A DNA stretch of 64,000 nt. Source: JBGPLJ01 sp963826145. Lineage in GTDB: Bacteria; Pseudomonadota; Gammaproteobacteria; Steroidobacterales; Steroidobacteraceae. Of this stretch, positions 24,783 to 33,828 are shown piece by piece (within the stretch, counting starts at the first letter, position 1; each line of letters begins with the position of its first letter). Below the pieces are notes generated by a model that was given only the letters and a program-made list of their open reading frames with translations, had not been told where the DNA came from and made no database searches. The position numbers and the translations under genes are program-made. The stretch covers positions 1,426,001 through 1,490,000 of the forward strand of contig CAWGVW010000002.1 in NCBI GenBank assembly GCA_963826145.1, in the 5' to 3' direction.

Positions 24783-26149
24783 ATGGACGGCAGCACCGCC
24801 CCGCTTTCCTCGTATGAAATGAATCGCGCGCTCGAAGCGCAGATCACGGAACTCGCCGGGCACCTCAATGCCGCCACCTATCGCTTTCTGTCGCTGATCG
24901 CGGAATACGATCGCCGCGGCGGCTGGTCGGGCTCGCAATCGTGCGCGCATTGGCTCAACTGGAAATGCGGCATCAACCTCGGCGCCGCGCGCGAGCAAGT
25001 GCGAACGGCGCATGCGCTCGAAAAGCTCCCGCTGATTTCATCGGCAATGGCGCGGGGCGAAATCAGCTACTCGAAGGTGCGGGCCATCACGCGGGCGGCG
25101 TGCCCCGCCACGGAGGAATACTTCCTGATGATCGCGCGGCACGGCACGGCCCAGCACACCGAGAAGCTCGTGAAGTACTACCGCCGCGAGACGGAACGCG
25201 AAGAGCTCTCTCGCGAACAGCAGCAGCACGCGAACCGGGCGCTGACGTATTGGTATGACTACGACGGATCGCTGGTCGTGAAGGGCAGGCTGCCCGCGAG
25301 TGTGGGCGCCATGCTGGTGAAGGCAATCGAAGCGGCGCAGGAGCAGCTCGACGCCGAGCAGGTTTCCGCGGAAACGCCGGATCATCGATCGACCTTTGCC
25401 GCCCGGCGTGCCGATGCGGTTGCGATCGTGGCACAGAGCTTTCTTAAAGGAGGCAGCAGTGCGGGGCCGAGATCGTGGTGCATGTCGATGAACGCACGCT
25501 CCGCGAGCGCGCATCGGGAGGCTGCCGGCTCGAAGACGGACCGTCCCTGCCGGCCGAGACCGCGCGGCGTCTTGCTTGCGATGCGAGCGTTATCACGTTG
25601 ATCGAAGACGGGAAGCAGCAGCCGCTCAGCGTTGGGCGCAAGACCCGCACAATACCGCCCGCCATCAAGCGGGCGCTCAAGGCGCGCGACGGGGGTTGCC
25701 GTTTCCCGGGATGTCCGAACAAGCGCTACATCGACGGTCACCACATCAATCACTGGGTCAACGGTGGCGAAACGAAGCTTTCGAACCTGGTGGCGCTCTG
25801 CCACTTCCATCACCGGCGCGTTCATGAAGGCGGCGTGAAGATAGTGGTGCTTGACGATGGCGCCGTACGGTTCAGTCAACCGAATGGAGAATGCCTCGAA
25901 GCGCCGGGTCCAGCACCGTCCGACTGGACAAGAATCGTCGATCAGAACGCGGAGCTGGGCATCGTGATCAACCGGCACACTGCCGAATCCCGCTGGACAG
26001 GCGAGTCGATGGACTACTCGACGGCGATCAAATGGCTGATGGGAAGGCGCCGCCGCGTTTCTGCGGAAACGTCGCGGCCGCTCCCTCCTTCGAGGGATTG
26101 CCCACCGCGGGCCAACGCCGCAGAGTGTCGCGATGAAGGTGCTCGGTAG
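24783..26149 (+). pseudogene. DUF222-HNH endonuclease-like protein, frameshifted
   Basis: The first frame (from 24783, GGAG six bases before ATG) gives the DUF222 / 13E12-repeat helical domain (LNAATYRFLSLIAEYDRRGGW, GEISYSKVRAITRAA). At about 25461-25467, in GCGGGG, one base appears to be missing; the downstream frame continues AEIVVHVDERTL and carries an HNH domain: CRFPGCPNKRYIDGHHINHW, then LVALCHFHHRRVHEG. The joined product would be about 455 residues. Proteins of this architecture occur in many copies in some genomes and are suspected mobile or nuclease genes. The end overlaps the metallo-hydrolase gene by 17 bases. Confidence 0.82.
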
Positions 26150-27236
26150 TAAACCCGACGGCAAACGGCTCGAACGCATGCAGGGCTCGCTCGCATGGGT
26201 GGGCAATGGGTTTCGCAATTTCCACCCGATACTGCCGGGTTTGCGCGACGCGACTGTGTCGATGCCGAAGCTCAGCGAGTTTCTCTGCGGGGGTGAGCGG
26301 CGCGTACCTGTCGGACCGCTGCCTTCGATGAACCCGCTCGATGGCTGGGTCAAGGCGCCTGGCAGCGGGTTACGTGCTACGTGGCTCGGCCATTCGACCG
26401 TCCTGATCGAGATCGAGGGAGTACGAGTACTCACCGATCCCGTCTGGGGGAAGCGCGCGTCACCCGCGCAGTTCGCAGGGCCAAAACGCTTTCAACCGGT
26501 CCCTGTTGCGATCAAGGCGCTGCCGCCCATCGATATCGTCGTGGTATCGCACGATCACTACGATCACCTCGACTATCCAAGTATCCGCGAGCTGCGCAAG
26601 CGCGATGTGCCGTTCGTGACGTCACTCGGTGTCGGCGCGCATCTCGAAGCCTGGGGCGTGCCGGCTCATCGCATCACGGAACTCGATTGGTGGGAGTCGC
26701 ACAGCGTCGGCAATCTCACGCTGACAGCCGCGCCGTCGCAGCACTTTTCCGGGCGCGGCCTGAAGGATCGAAACGCAACGCTCTGGTCCTCGTTCGTGAT
26801 CCGTTCGCCGCGTCATGCCGTCTTCTTCAGTGGCGACACGGGCCTCACGACGGAGTACCAGAGCATCCGCGAGCGGCTTGGGCCGTTCGATCTCGTGATG
26901 CTCGAAGTCGGCGCCTTTCACCCCGCTTGGGGCGACATCCATTTCGGTCCCGAGAATGCATTGAAGGCATTGGCGTTGCTTGGCAACGCTCCATTTCTGC
27001 CGGTGCACTGGGGCACCTTCAATCTCGCGCTGCACGCGTGGGATCAGCCCGCGGAATATCTGTTGAAGCACGACGCCGGTGCGCAGCTCGTCATGCCAAA
27101 GCTCGGGGAGCCCGTCGAGCCGAGCCACGGCAAGCGCGTCGAGCCCTGGTGGCGGGTCGTGGATGCGATTCCTGTGAAGCGCGCCGAGCCGGTCGAAACT
27201 TCGTTGCCGCAAGGGATGGCGTGGCCGATCGACTGA
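26133..27236 (+). CDS. MBL-fold metallo-hydrolase (NAPE-PLD/RomA-like)
   Basis: A 367-residue metallo-beta-lactamase-fold enzyme. Key parts: GHSTVLIEIEGVRVLTDPVW, the zinc motif SHDHYDHLD, APSQHFSGRG, FFSGDTG and PVHWGTF. The segment ASPAQFAGPKRFQPVP before the metal motif is typical of N-acyl-phosphatidylethanolamine phospholipase D-like bacterial proteins and RomA-type proteins. A phosphodiesterase activity on lipids is plausible but not shown. It has no signal peptide. ATG 26133 lies inside the end of the HNH gene. Confidence 0.88.
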   Translation: MKVLGSKPDGKRLERMQGSLAWVGNGFRNFHPILPGLRDATVSMPKLSEFLCGGERRVPVGPLPSMNPLDGWVKAPGSGLRATWLGHSTVLIEIEGVRVLTDPVWGKRASPAQFAGPKRFQPVPVAIKALPPIDIVVVSHDHYDHLDYPSIRELRKRDVPFVTSLGVGAHLEAWGVPAHRITELDWWESHSVGNLTLTAAPSQHFSGRGLKDRNATLWSSFVIRSPRHAVFFSGDTGLTTEYQSIRERLGPFDLVMLEVGAFHPAWGDIHFGPENALKALALLGNAPFLPVHWGTFNLALHAWDQPAEYLLKHDAGAQLVMPKLGEPVEPSHGKRVEPWWRVVDAIPVKRAEPVETSLPQGMAWPID

Positions 27237-27310
27237 GCGGGCTCGCTGTATCGCCTTGCACAAAGACTCCGGTGGTCGTCTAATTCGCGCCACCTCTTTT
27301 GGAGTTTCGC

Positions 27311-28732
27311 ATGAAGTACTTCCTTGCCCTCGCGGCCACGATGATCGCCTCCTTTGTGCTGGCCGCGGCGCCCAAAGACTCGCCCGCCGGCGAGCAGCGC
27401 TTCCGCGAGCTTTACAAGGAGCTGGTCGAGACGAATACGCAGTTGTCGAACGGGAACTGCACGCTGGCCGCCGAGCGCATGGCGGCGCGGTTGAAGGCCG
27501 CGGGCATCCCGGAGAGCGACATTCATCTGATCGTGCCGCCCGGACATGAAAAGGAAGGCGGGCTCGTCGCCATCTATCCGGGCCGGGACTCAAAGCAGAA
27601 GGCGATTCTTCTGCTCGCGCACATCGATGTCGTCGAAGCCAAGCGCGAGGACTGGACACGCGACCCCTTCACGCTCGTCGAGGAGAACGGCTCGTTCTAC
27701 GCGCGCGGCGCGATGGACGACAAGGCGGAAGCAGCGATCTGGACTGACCTGCTGATCCGCTATCGCACCGAGAATTATCGCCCGCGGCGCACGCTGAAGG
27801 TCGCGCTGACCTGCGGCGAGGAGGGCGCTCCCTTCAACCTCGCCCAATGGCTGACCGAAAACCAGCGCGAGCTCATCGACGCCGAGTTCGCTCTCAACGA
27901 AGGCGCATGGGGAGAGTTCGACGCGAACGGCAACCGGGTTTCCCACAACATCGAGGCGGGCGAGAAGTTTCCGCAGAACTACCGGCTCGAGGTGACGAAC
28001 CCGGGCGGGCACAGCTCGCGGCCGGTAAAGGACAATGCGATCTATCGCCTCGCGGCTGCGTTGATCAAGATAGGCGCGTACGAGTTCCCGTATGAATTCA
28101 ACGATGCCAATCGGGCGTATTTCGCCGGCATGGCAAAGATCAAGGCGGCGAAAGGCGAGACCGAAGTCGCGAACGCGATGAACGCGTTCCTGCGCGACCC
28201 CGGCGATGCGCAAGCGCTTGCGCTCGTCGCGAACAAGGACCCGAGCTGGAACGCCACGCTGCGCACCACCTGTGTCGCAACGATGCTCGACGCCGGCCAC
28301 GCGACGAACGCGCTGCCGCAGCGCGCGCGGGCGAATGTCAACTGCCGAATCTTCCCGGGCACGACGCCGGAAACGGTCCGAGCGAAGCTCGAGGAACTGG
28401 GGTCGGACCCGAAGGTAACAGTGACCGCTCTTGAAACGCGCGGCCCGGTGTCCAAATCACCGCCGCTCACGCCCGCGATCATGGGACCGATCGAAAAGCT
28501 GACCGCCGAATTCTGGCCGGGCGTGCCCGTGCTGCCGATCCTGCAAGCAGGCGCAACGGACGGCGAGTTCACGAACGCGGTTGGAATCCCGACCTACGGC
28601 GTCGAGCCGGTGTTCGTCGGCCCCGACCTCGGCCACATTCACGGCCTCAACGAATACGTCGGCGTGCAGTCGCTCCTCGAAGGGCGCGAGTTCCTGTATC
28701 GACTGGTGAAGATCTACGCGGACCGAAAGTAG
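27311..28732 (+). CDS. Exported M20-family metallopeptidase
   Basis: A 473-residue di-zinc peptidase with a signal peptide (residues 1-19). Metal and catalytic residues are visible: LLAHIDVVEA with ligand His and catalytic Asp, YARGAMDDKAEAA with the bridging Asp, CGEEGAPFN with the general-base Glu pair, and a late GHIHGLNEY with the last His ligand. The dimerisation domain has NPGGHSSRPVKDNAIY. Members hydrolyse dipeptides or N-acyl amino acids. ATG 27311 has GGAG six bases upstream. It ends two bases from the stop of the convergent carbamoylase-like gene. Confidence 0.9.
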   Translation: MKYFLALAATMIASFVLAAAPKDSPAGEQRFRELYKELVETNTQLSNGNCTLAAERMAARLKAAGIPESDIHLIVPPGHEKEGGLVAIYPGRDSKQKAILLLAHIDVVEAKREDWTRDPFTLVEENGSFYARGAMDDKAEAAIWTDLLIRYRTENYRPRRTLKVALTCGEEGAPFNLAQWLTENQRELIDAEFALNEGAWGEFDANGNRVSHNIEAGEKFPQNYRLEVTNPGGHSSRPVKDNAIYRLAAALIKIGAYEFPYEFNDANRAYFAGMAKIKAAKGETEVANAMNAFLRDPGDAQALALVANKDPSWNATLRTTCVATMLDAGHATNALPQRARANVNCRIFPGTTPETVRAKLEELGSDPKVTVTALETRGPVSKSPPLTPAIMGPIEKLTAEFWPGVPVLPILQAGATDGEFTNAVGIPTYGVEPVFVGPDLGHIHGLNEYVGVQSLLEGREFLYRLVKIYADRK

Positions 28733-28733
28733 A

Positions 28734-30067
28734 TCAGTGCGATCCCGCCGAGCCCAGCGCTCCGCCGTCGATCGCAAGCACCGTTCGCAGGAGCACGTTG
28801 GCACCGTTCGCAATCGGCTTGCGGCGGCGTGTATTCCCTGGGTGAATGACTGATGCCGCCGATGCTCGGCACGAAGATCATGCCGGTCGGCGCCAGGTAG
28901 GTCATGTGCTGCGCATCGTGCGCGGCGCCGCTCGGCATGAATCTACTCGAGAGGCCGAGCGATTTCGCTGAGTTGGCAACGATTTGCCGGACGGATTCAT
29001 TGGTCGGCGCCGGCTCGATCCCGAGCGGAATTTCGACGAGGTCGATCGGCGTGTCGACGAGCGGTCGCGATTTCGCCGCCTTCGAACGAATCGCGTCGAA
29101 GACCTGCTGCATCTTCGCGCCGTCGAGATCGCGAATCTCGAGCGTCATCGTGACCTTGCCGGGAATGACATTGGGCGCACCCGGTTCCGCCCGTATCACG
29201 CCGACTGTTGCGACCTGCCGGCCAGGCATCTGTCGTCGCGACGCGGTTGACGGCGAGAACGAAGTCGGCGGCGCTCACGAGCGCGTCGTGGCGACGGTTC
29301 ATCGGTGTGGTTCCCGCGTGGTTGGCGAAGCCATGGACGGTGACATCCCAGCGGCGAATGCCGACGATGCCTTCGACGACGCCGATGTCGATCTTGCTCT
29401 CTTCGAGAATCGCGCCCTGTTCGATATGGAGTTCGACGTAGGCGGCCAGTTCGCCTGCGTGGCGCTGAGCGCTCGGCAGCTGCTCCGGATCCCCGCCGAC
29501 CGTGCGAACGCCGTCGGCGACAGTCTTGCCGCTATGACTCACCTGATCGAGCGTGCCCGGCTTGACGCGGCCCGCCATCGAGAGACTCCCGATCATGCTG
29601 CCTTCCTCGTCGGTGAAGATCACGATCTCAAGGGGATGTCGCAGGGCAACGCCGGCCTCGTGCAACCGTTGAGCGACTTCAATCGCGCCGAGCACGCCGA
29701 CGTCACCGTCGTAGTTACCACCGCTCGGGACCGAGTCCGTGTGCGAACCGAGCATGATCGCCGGCAGCTTCGGATTCCGCCCTTCGCGCCGGCCGATGAT
29801 ATTTCCGGCGGCATCGACATGCACCGCGAGCCCGGCGTCCTTCATCAGCTCGGTGACATAGGCGCGGCCGGCCAGGTCGAAGTCGCTGTACGCGACGCGA
29901 CTCACACCGCCTTCGGGGTTCGCGCCGAATTTCGAGAGTGAAGCGAGATGTGCATTCAAGCGCTCGGCGTTCACCGTTGGCGCCGGCGGCTTTGCATTCG
30001 CGGACAGCGGCAGGGCGAGAATGATTGCAAAGGTGGAAGCCAGAAGTCGAATGCATGTAGCGTGCAT
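28734..30067 (-). pseudogene. Exported Zn-dependent carbamoylase/allantoate amidohydrolase-type enzyme, two frameshifts
   Basis: From ATG 30067: signal peptide (ending SANA), then the M20/hydantoinase-carbamoylase core: LGSHTDSVPSGGNYDGDVG, FTDEEGSMIGS, AYVELHIEQGAILE and ITVHGFANHAGTTPM-like sequence (here VTVHGFANHAGTTPM). After FVLAVNRVATTD the frame breaks at about 29230-29240; the next frame gives PGRQVATVGVIRAEPGAPNV to GGISHSPREYTPPQA. A second break at about 28815 leads to IANGANVLLRTVLAIDG and a stop at 28734-28736. Each break looks like one extra base. The intact protein would be about 443 residues. It follows the amidohydrolase gene by four bases. Confidence 0.82.
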
Positions 30068-30071
30068 ATAG

Positions 30072-31724
30072 TCAGGCCTCGTAGGCCCAGCGGCCGCCGA
30101 TCATCGTGCGCTCGGGCTTCACGCTGGTGAGGTTCATCGGATCGATCGTCATGAGGTCCTGATCCCACACGACAAGGTCAGCGAGCTGGCCCGGCTCGAG
30201 CGCACCTTTGATATCTTCCTCGAAAGTGGCGTACGCGCCGTTCACCGTCGAGCAGCGGATCGCTTCCTCGACCGTGATGCGCTGGTTCGCACCCCACACG
30301 TGGCCCGTCGCATCGGTGCGCGTCACCTCCGAGCGCAGCCACAGCATCGGCTCGGCCGGGCTCGCGGTGTAATCGGATCCCGGCGCCGCTTTGATGCCGG
30401 CGTCGATGAAGTCGCGCATCGCGAACATGTGCTTCAGGCGCTCCTCGCCGTAGAAATGCATCTTCTCGCCATGGAAGAGCACGTAGCACGCGAATGGCAG
30501 GGGAATCACGTCGGCCGCTTTGATTCGACGGACAAGGTCCGCGTTCACGACCGTGCAATGCTCGATCCTCAGGCGCGGGTCGCGCCTTGGGAATTCGCGC
30601 TGCAGCTGTTCGTAGACGCCAAGCACGGTATCGATCGCGACATCGCCGTTCGCATGAATGCCGACCTGCCACCCAGCAAGGCAGGCCTTGCGCGCTTTTT
30701 CGTACAGCTCTTCGCGGGTCGCTCGGCTGACGCCCCTGAAGTCACCGAGGCCATCGTAGGGCTCCGAGAGCAGGGCGGTGCGTTCGGAGATGGAGCCGTC
30801 GCTGTAGAGCTTGATGGCGCCGACCCGCACCCATTCGTCGCCGAAGCCCGTGTGCACGCCGGCGGCGATCATCTTGTCGAGATCGTCGTAGTTGATGTGC
30901 GTGTAGAAGCGGCCAAGGAGTTCGCCCGCTCCGCGCGCATCCTGGTAGGCCTGCAGCGTCTGCGGATGGCCATCTGCCTCGCAGGACGAAGTGATGCCGC
31001 GGCTCGCAAACATCTTCGAGATCAGCGCTGCGCCTTTGCGATAGTCCTCGCGAGTCGGCGGTTTGACGGCGAGCGCGAGAATGCTCACCACGGCGTCTTC
31101 CGCCACCCGTCCGTTGTGACGTCCGGCGGCATCGCGGAAGAACTGGCTGTGCGGCGGATCCGGAGTGTCTTCGTCAACCTTGATGACGGCGAGCGCGCGC
31201 GAATTCACAAACGCGGTGTGGCCGCCCCGGTGTCGCACGATCACGGGATGCCCGGGAGCTGCGGCGTCGAGGTCGGCGCGATCGAGTGGACGCGGCGTCT
31301 TGGTGTCGTCGTACAGGAAGCCAATCACCCACTCGCCGGGTGGCGTCGTCGCCGCCTTGGCGCGGATCGCAGCCAGGACTGCATCGATCGAATCCATCTC
31401 GAGGGGCACCTGCGTCACCAGTTCCAGGCCGCTTTCGCAGGGGTGTGAATGCGCATCATTGAACCCGGGCGTGACTCGCTTGCCGCCGAGATCGATGCGG
31501 CGCGTATTCGGTCCCGCCAGCGCGAGCATTTCCTTGCTGGTGCCAAAGGCGAGCACGCGGCTGCCGGCGAGTGCAAGCGCCTGAACTTCGCGCTCCCGTG
31601 CGCCCATCGTCAGGACCTTGCCGTTGTGCAGGATTGTGTCGGGGCGGGCATCCCAGCGGGCGAAGGCGGCGGCACTCGCGGTGAGCCCGGCGGCGATGAA
31701 AGTGCGGCGGCTGAGGCGCTTCAT
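30072..31724 (-). CDS. Exported YtcJ-like amidohydrolase
   Basis: A 550-residue amidohydrolase of the YtcJ/LAF3 type. The N-terminus MKRLSRRTFIAAGLTASAAAF looks like a twin-arginine signal. NDAHSHPCESG carries the HxH metal motif, SSCEADGHPQTLQ and QVGIHANGDVAIDT, the later His ligands, and PGSDYTASP the catalytic Asp. FDARPDTILHNGKVLTM-like N-terminal strands (here ARPDTILHNGKVLTM) form the small beta domain. Tat export would fit folding with metal in the cytoplasm. It is 49 bases downstream of the LytTR regulator gene and four bases upstream of the carbamoylase-type gene, so all may be one transcript. Confidence 0.87.
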   Translation of the reverse strand: MKRLSRRTFIAAGLTASAAAFARWDARPDTILHNGKVLTMGAREREVQALALAGSRVLAFGTSKEMLALAGPNTRRIDLGGKRVTPGFNDAHSHPCESGLELVTQVPLEMDSIDAVLAAIRAKAATTPPGEWVIGFLYDDTKTPRPLDRADLDAAAPGHPVIVRHRGGHTAFVNSRALAVIKVDEDTPDPPHSQFFRDAAGRHNGRVAEDAVVSILALAVKPPTREDYRKGAALISKMFASRGITSSCEADGHPQTLQAYQDARGAGELLGRFYTHINYDDLDKMIAAGVHTGFGDEWVRVGAIKLYSDGSISERTALLSEPYDGLGDFRGVSRATREELYEKARKACLAGWQVGIHANGDVAIDTVLGVYEQLQREFPRRDPRLRIEHCTVVNADLVRRIKAADVIPLPFACYVLFHGEKMHFYGEERLKHMFAMRDFIDAGIKAAPGSDYTASPAEPMLWLRSEVTRTDATGHVWGANQRITVEEAIRCSTVNGAYATFEEDIKGALEPGQLADLVVWDQDLMTIDPMNLTSVKPERTMIGGRWAYEA

Positions 31725-31773
31725 GTCGTTTCCCGTTCTTATTCTTGATGCGGGCATTTAAGCATGTTCCGGC

Positions 31774-32559
31774 TTACATCTGTCGGAAGAGGTGCAGATA
31801 ACTCCGACTCACCGGCAGCACTTCGGCGCGGCCCTTCAGGTGAATATCCGCCGTCTCGTTCGGCCCGCGCGTGACATGCGCAATCGAACGCAGGTTCACG
31901 ACAACGGAACGATGCACCTGCGCGAACTGTGAGGTATCGAGTTGAGTCGTGATTTCCCTGAGCGGCGTACGAATGACGGCTTCGCGCGGCTCACCTGCGT
32001 CATCGCGCCAGGCGATGAGCGTGTATTTTTCCTCGGAGCGCAGGAAGTCGATGTCGTCCACGGCGATCAGGCGAACGGTCTGACCGACCGATGCGCGGAT
32101 CCAGCGCAGCGCCTGCGATGTCGTCCCCTTTTGCAGTTGCGCCGCGAGCTGCTGAAGGAGCGCCTCCGTGTTGAGCGCGGGCTGCGACGCGCGCAGTCGT
32201 TTCTTCAAACGCGTCACCGTCTCAGCCAACCGCGCGGGCTCCACCGGCTTCACCAGATAGTCGAGCACCCCTTGCGCGAATGCCTGCACGGCATAGTGGT
32301 CGTACGCGGTGACGAAGACGAGATGCGCGTGGTGGCCGATGTGGCGCGCGGCTTCGACGCCCGTCGTGCCCGGCATCTGCACATCGAGGAAGCAAACATC
32401 GGGGCGGTGCGCCTCGAAGAGATCGATTGCCTCGCGACCGTTACGTGCCTTTGCCACCACATGAAGCTCCGGCCATGCATCAGCGAGCAGCCGCTCGAGC
32501 GCATCGCGCAGGAGCGGTTCGTCGTCGGCGATCAATGCGGTCGGGCCCTGCGACGTCAT
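31774..32559 (-). CDS. LytTR-type response regulator (AlgR-like)
   Basis: A 261-residue response regulator. The receiver domain has the acidic pocket IADDEP, phosphoacceptor Asp in CFLDVQMPG near residue 61, Thr/Tyr switch residues in VFVTAYDHY and the conserved Lys in DYLVKPVEP. After a linker the LytTR DNA-binding domain spans about 160-261 (LIAVDDIDFLRSEEKYTLI, FAQVHRSVVVNLRSI). The ATG at 32559 overlaps the stop of the kinase gene by four bases, so the two are translated together. Targets are unknown; the amidohydrolase genes directly downstream are candidates. Confidence 0.93.
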   Translation of the reverse strand: MTSQGPTALIADDEPLLRDALERLLADAWPELHVVAKARNGREAIDLFEAHRPDVCFLDVQMPGTTGVEAARHIGHHAHLVFVTAYDHYAVQAFAQGVLDYLVKPVEPARLAETVTRLKKRLRASQPALNTEALLQQLAAQLQKGTTSQALRWIRASVGQTVRLIAVDDIDFLRSEEKYTLIAWRDDAGEPREAVIRTPLREITTQLDTSQFAQVHRSVVVNLRSIAHVTRGPNETADIHLKGRAEVLPVSRSYLHLFRQM

Positions 32560-33635
32560 GGAGTGGCTCTCTGCGCAGGGAAGTCGAGTTCGGCACACAC
32601 TCCGTGCGGCTCGTTCTCTGCCAGGCGCAATCGTGCGTCGCCGCGGAAGGATAGCTGCAAGCGCTCGCGCAATGTCGAGAGTCCCGTGCCCGACCCGTGG
32701 CCTGCAGACTTGAGACCGATGCCGGTGTCGGTCACGCGCACGAAGCAACGTCCGTCGCGCAACGACGCTGCGACTTCGATGTGTCCGCCTTTCTCGCCGG
32801 GATCGATGCCGTGACGAACGGCATTCTCGACCAGCGTCAACACTGTCAACGGCGGGCAGCGCAGTTCCGCCGCGCCAGAGTCAATGTGCAGTGTGAACTG
32901 CAATCGATCCGGGATCCGCATGTGCATCAGCTCAAGATACGCGCGCACCAACTGTAGTTCCTGACCGAGCGTTGTCGTTGCCTCATGCAGGCGCGGCACT
33001 GCCGCTCGAAGGTATGCAATGAGGCTCTTCAACACATTCGATGCCTGCGGTGAGCGGGCATCGACGAGCTCCTGCACGTTGGCGAGTGTATTGAACAGAA
33101 AATGAGGTTCCACCTGCGCCTGCAACAACCGTAGCCGCGCGTCGAGCGCTTGGCGCTCGAGTTCACTGCGCTCAAGCTCGAACGCGAGGGCCTGCTCGCG
33201 CGCGAAGGTTTCGCGCTGTCTCACGATGGCGCCGAGCGCGATCCATGGTCCGAACAGCACGCCTTCGAACGCTAACTGTCCGAAGCCGACGAGCCTCAAC
33301 GGGTTGTGTGAGAAGTCGGGATTCGCACCAGTCGTTACGTAGTACGCGAGCCACGCCGAGAACGGCGCCGAGACCACCACGCCGATCAGCTGCAAAGCCC
33401 AGCGCCCCAGCCAGCGAGGCAGGCGCTGGGGCCACTGTTCGAAGAGCGCGAAGGCCGCGAGCGCGAAGAGACCCACGATGACCGTGCGCCCGACCACGAT
33501 CGGGGTAGCCGTCGTGTTGGAGACCTTGTTCAGGAGCCCGAAGAGTACCGAGACGCCAATCACGAGCAGCACTCTGCGCCAGTTGAAGGCGAGCTTGAGA
33601 CCGTGCGGTTTCAAGGAAGCTGCGATGGCATGCAT
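32556..33635 (-). CDS. LytS/AlgZ-type sensor histidine kinase
   Basis: A 359-residue kinase with four membrane helices in the first 165 residues (VLLVIGVSVLFGLLNKV, VGLFALAAFALF, LIGVVVSAPFSAWLAYYV and a segment near GVLFGPWIALGAIV), a short coiled coil, then the His_kinase domain VEPHFLFNTLANVQELVDAR with the phosphorylated His, and a HATPase with ENAVRHGI and DTGIGL. No extracellular sensing domain is present; the membrane part is presumably the sensor. I used ATG 33635 because the longer frame upstream is not conserved-looking. Partner of the LytTR regulator. Confidence 0.9.
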   Translation of the reverse strand: MHAIAASLKPHGLKLAFNWRRVLLVIGVSVLFGLLNKVSNTTATPIVVGRTVIVGLFALAAFALFEQWPQRLPRWLGRWALQLIGVVVSAPFSAWLAYYVTTGANPDFSHNPLRLVGFGQLAFEGVLFGPWIALGAIVRQRETFAREQALAFELERSELERQALDARLRLLQAQVEPHFLFNTLANVQELVDARSPQASNVLKSLIAYLRAAVPRLHEATTTLGQELQLVRAYLELMHMRIPDRLQFTLHIDSGAAELRCPPLTVLTLVENAVRHGIDPGEKGGHIEVAASLRDGRCFVRVTDTGIGLKSAGHGSGTGLSTLRERLQLSFRGDARLRLAENEPHGVCAELDFPAQRATP

Positions 33636-33828
33636 GGGGTCACTATAGCCGGTGATTTCTCTGGCTGCCGGCGACAAGCCGGGTTCGAAGCCCTTGGAAC
33701 CCGCCGACCATCCGTCTCCCGCGTATTTCGTCCGCGACAGGCCGTCGCCGGTCGCACGGGCTGGCCTCCACGGCGCCACTCGGTGATAGTGACACTCGTT
33801 GCAGGGCGCGACCTAAGGGTGCAAGAAC

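Noticed and set aside
33636..33828. tRNA-like segment (GGGTTCGAAGCCC near 33690)
   Set aside because: Only a T-arm-like stretch; no acceptor, D or anticodon stems fit around it.
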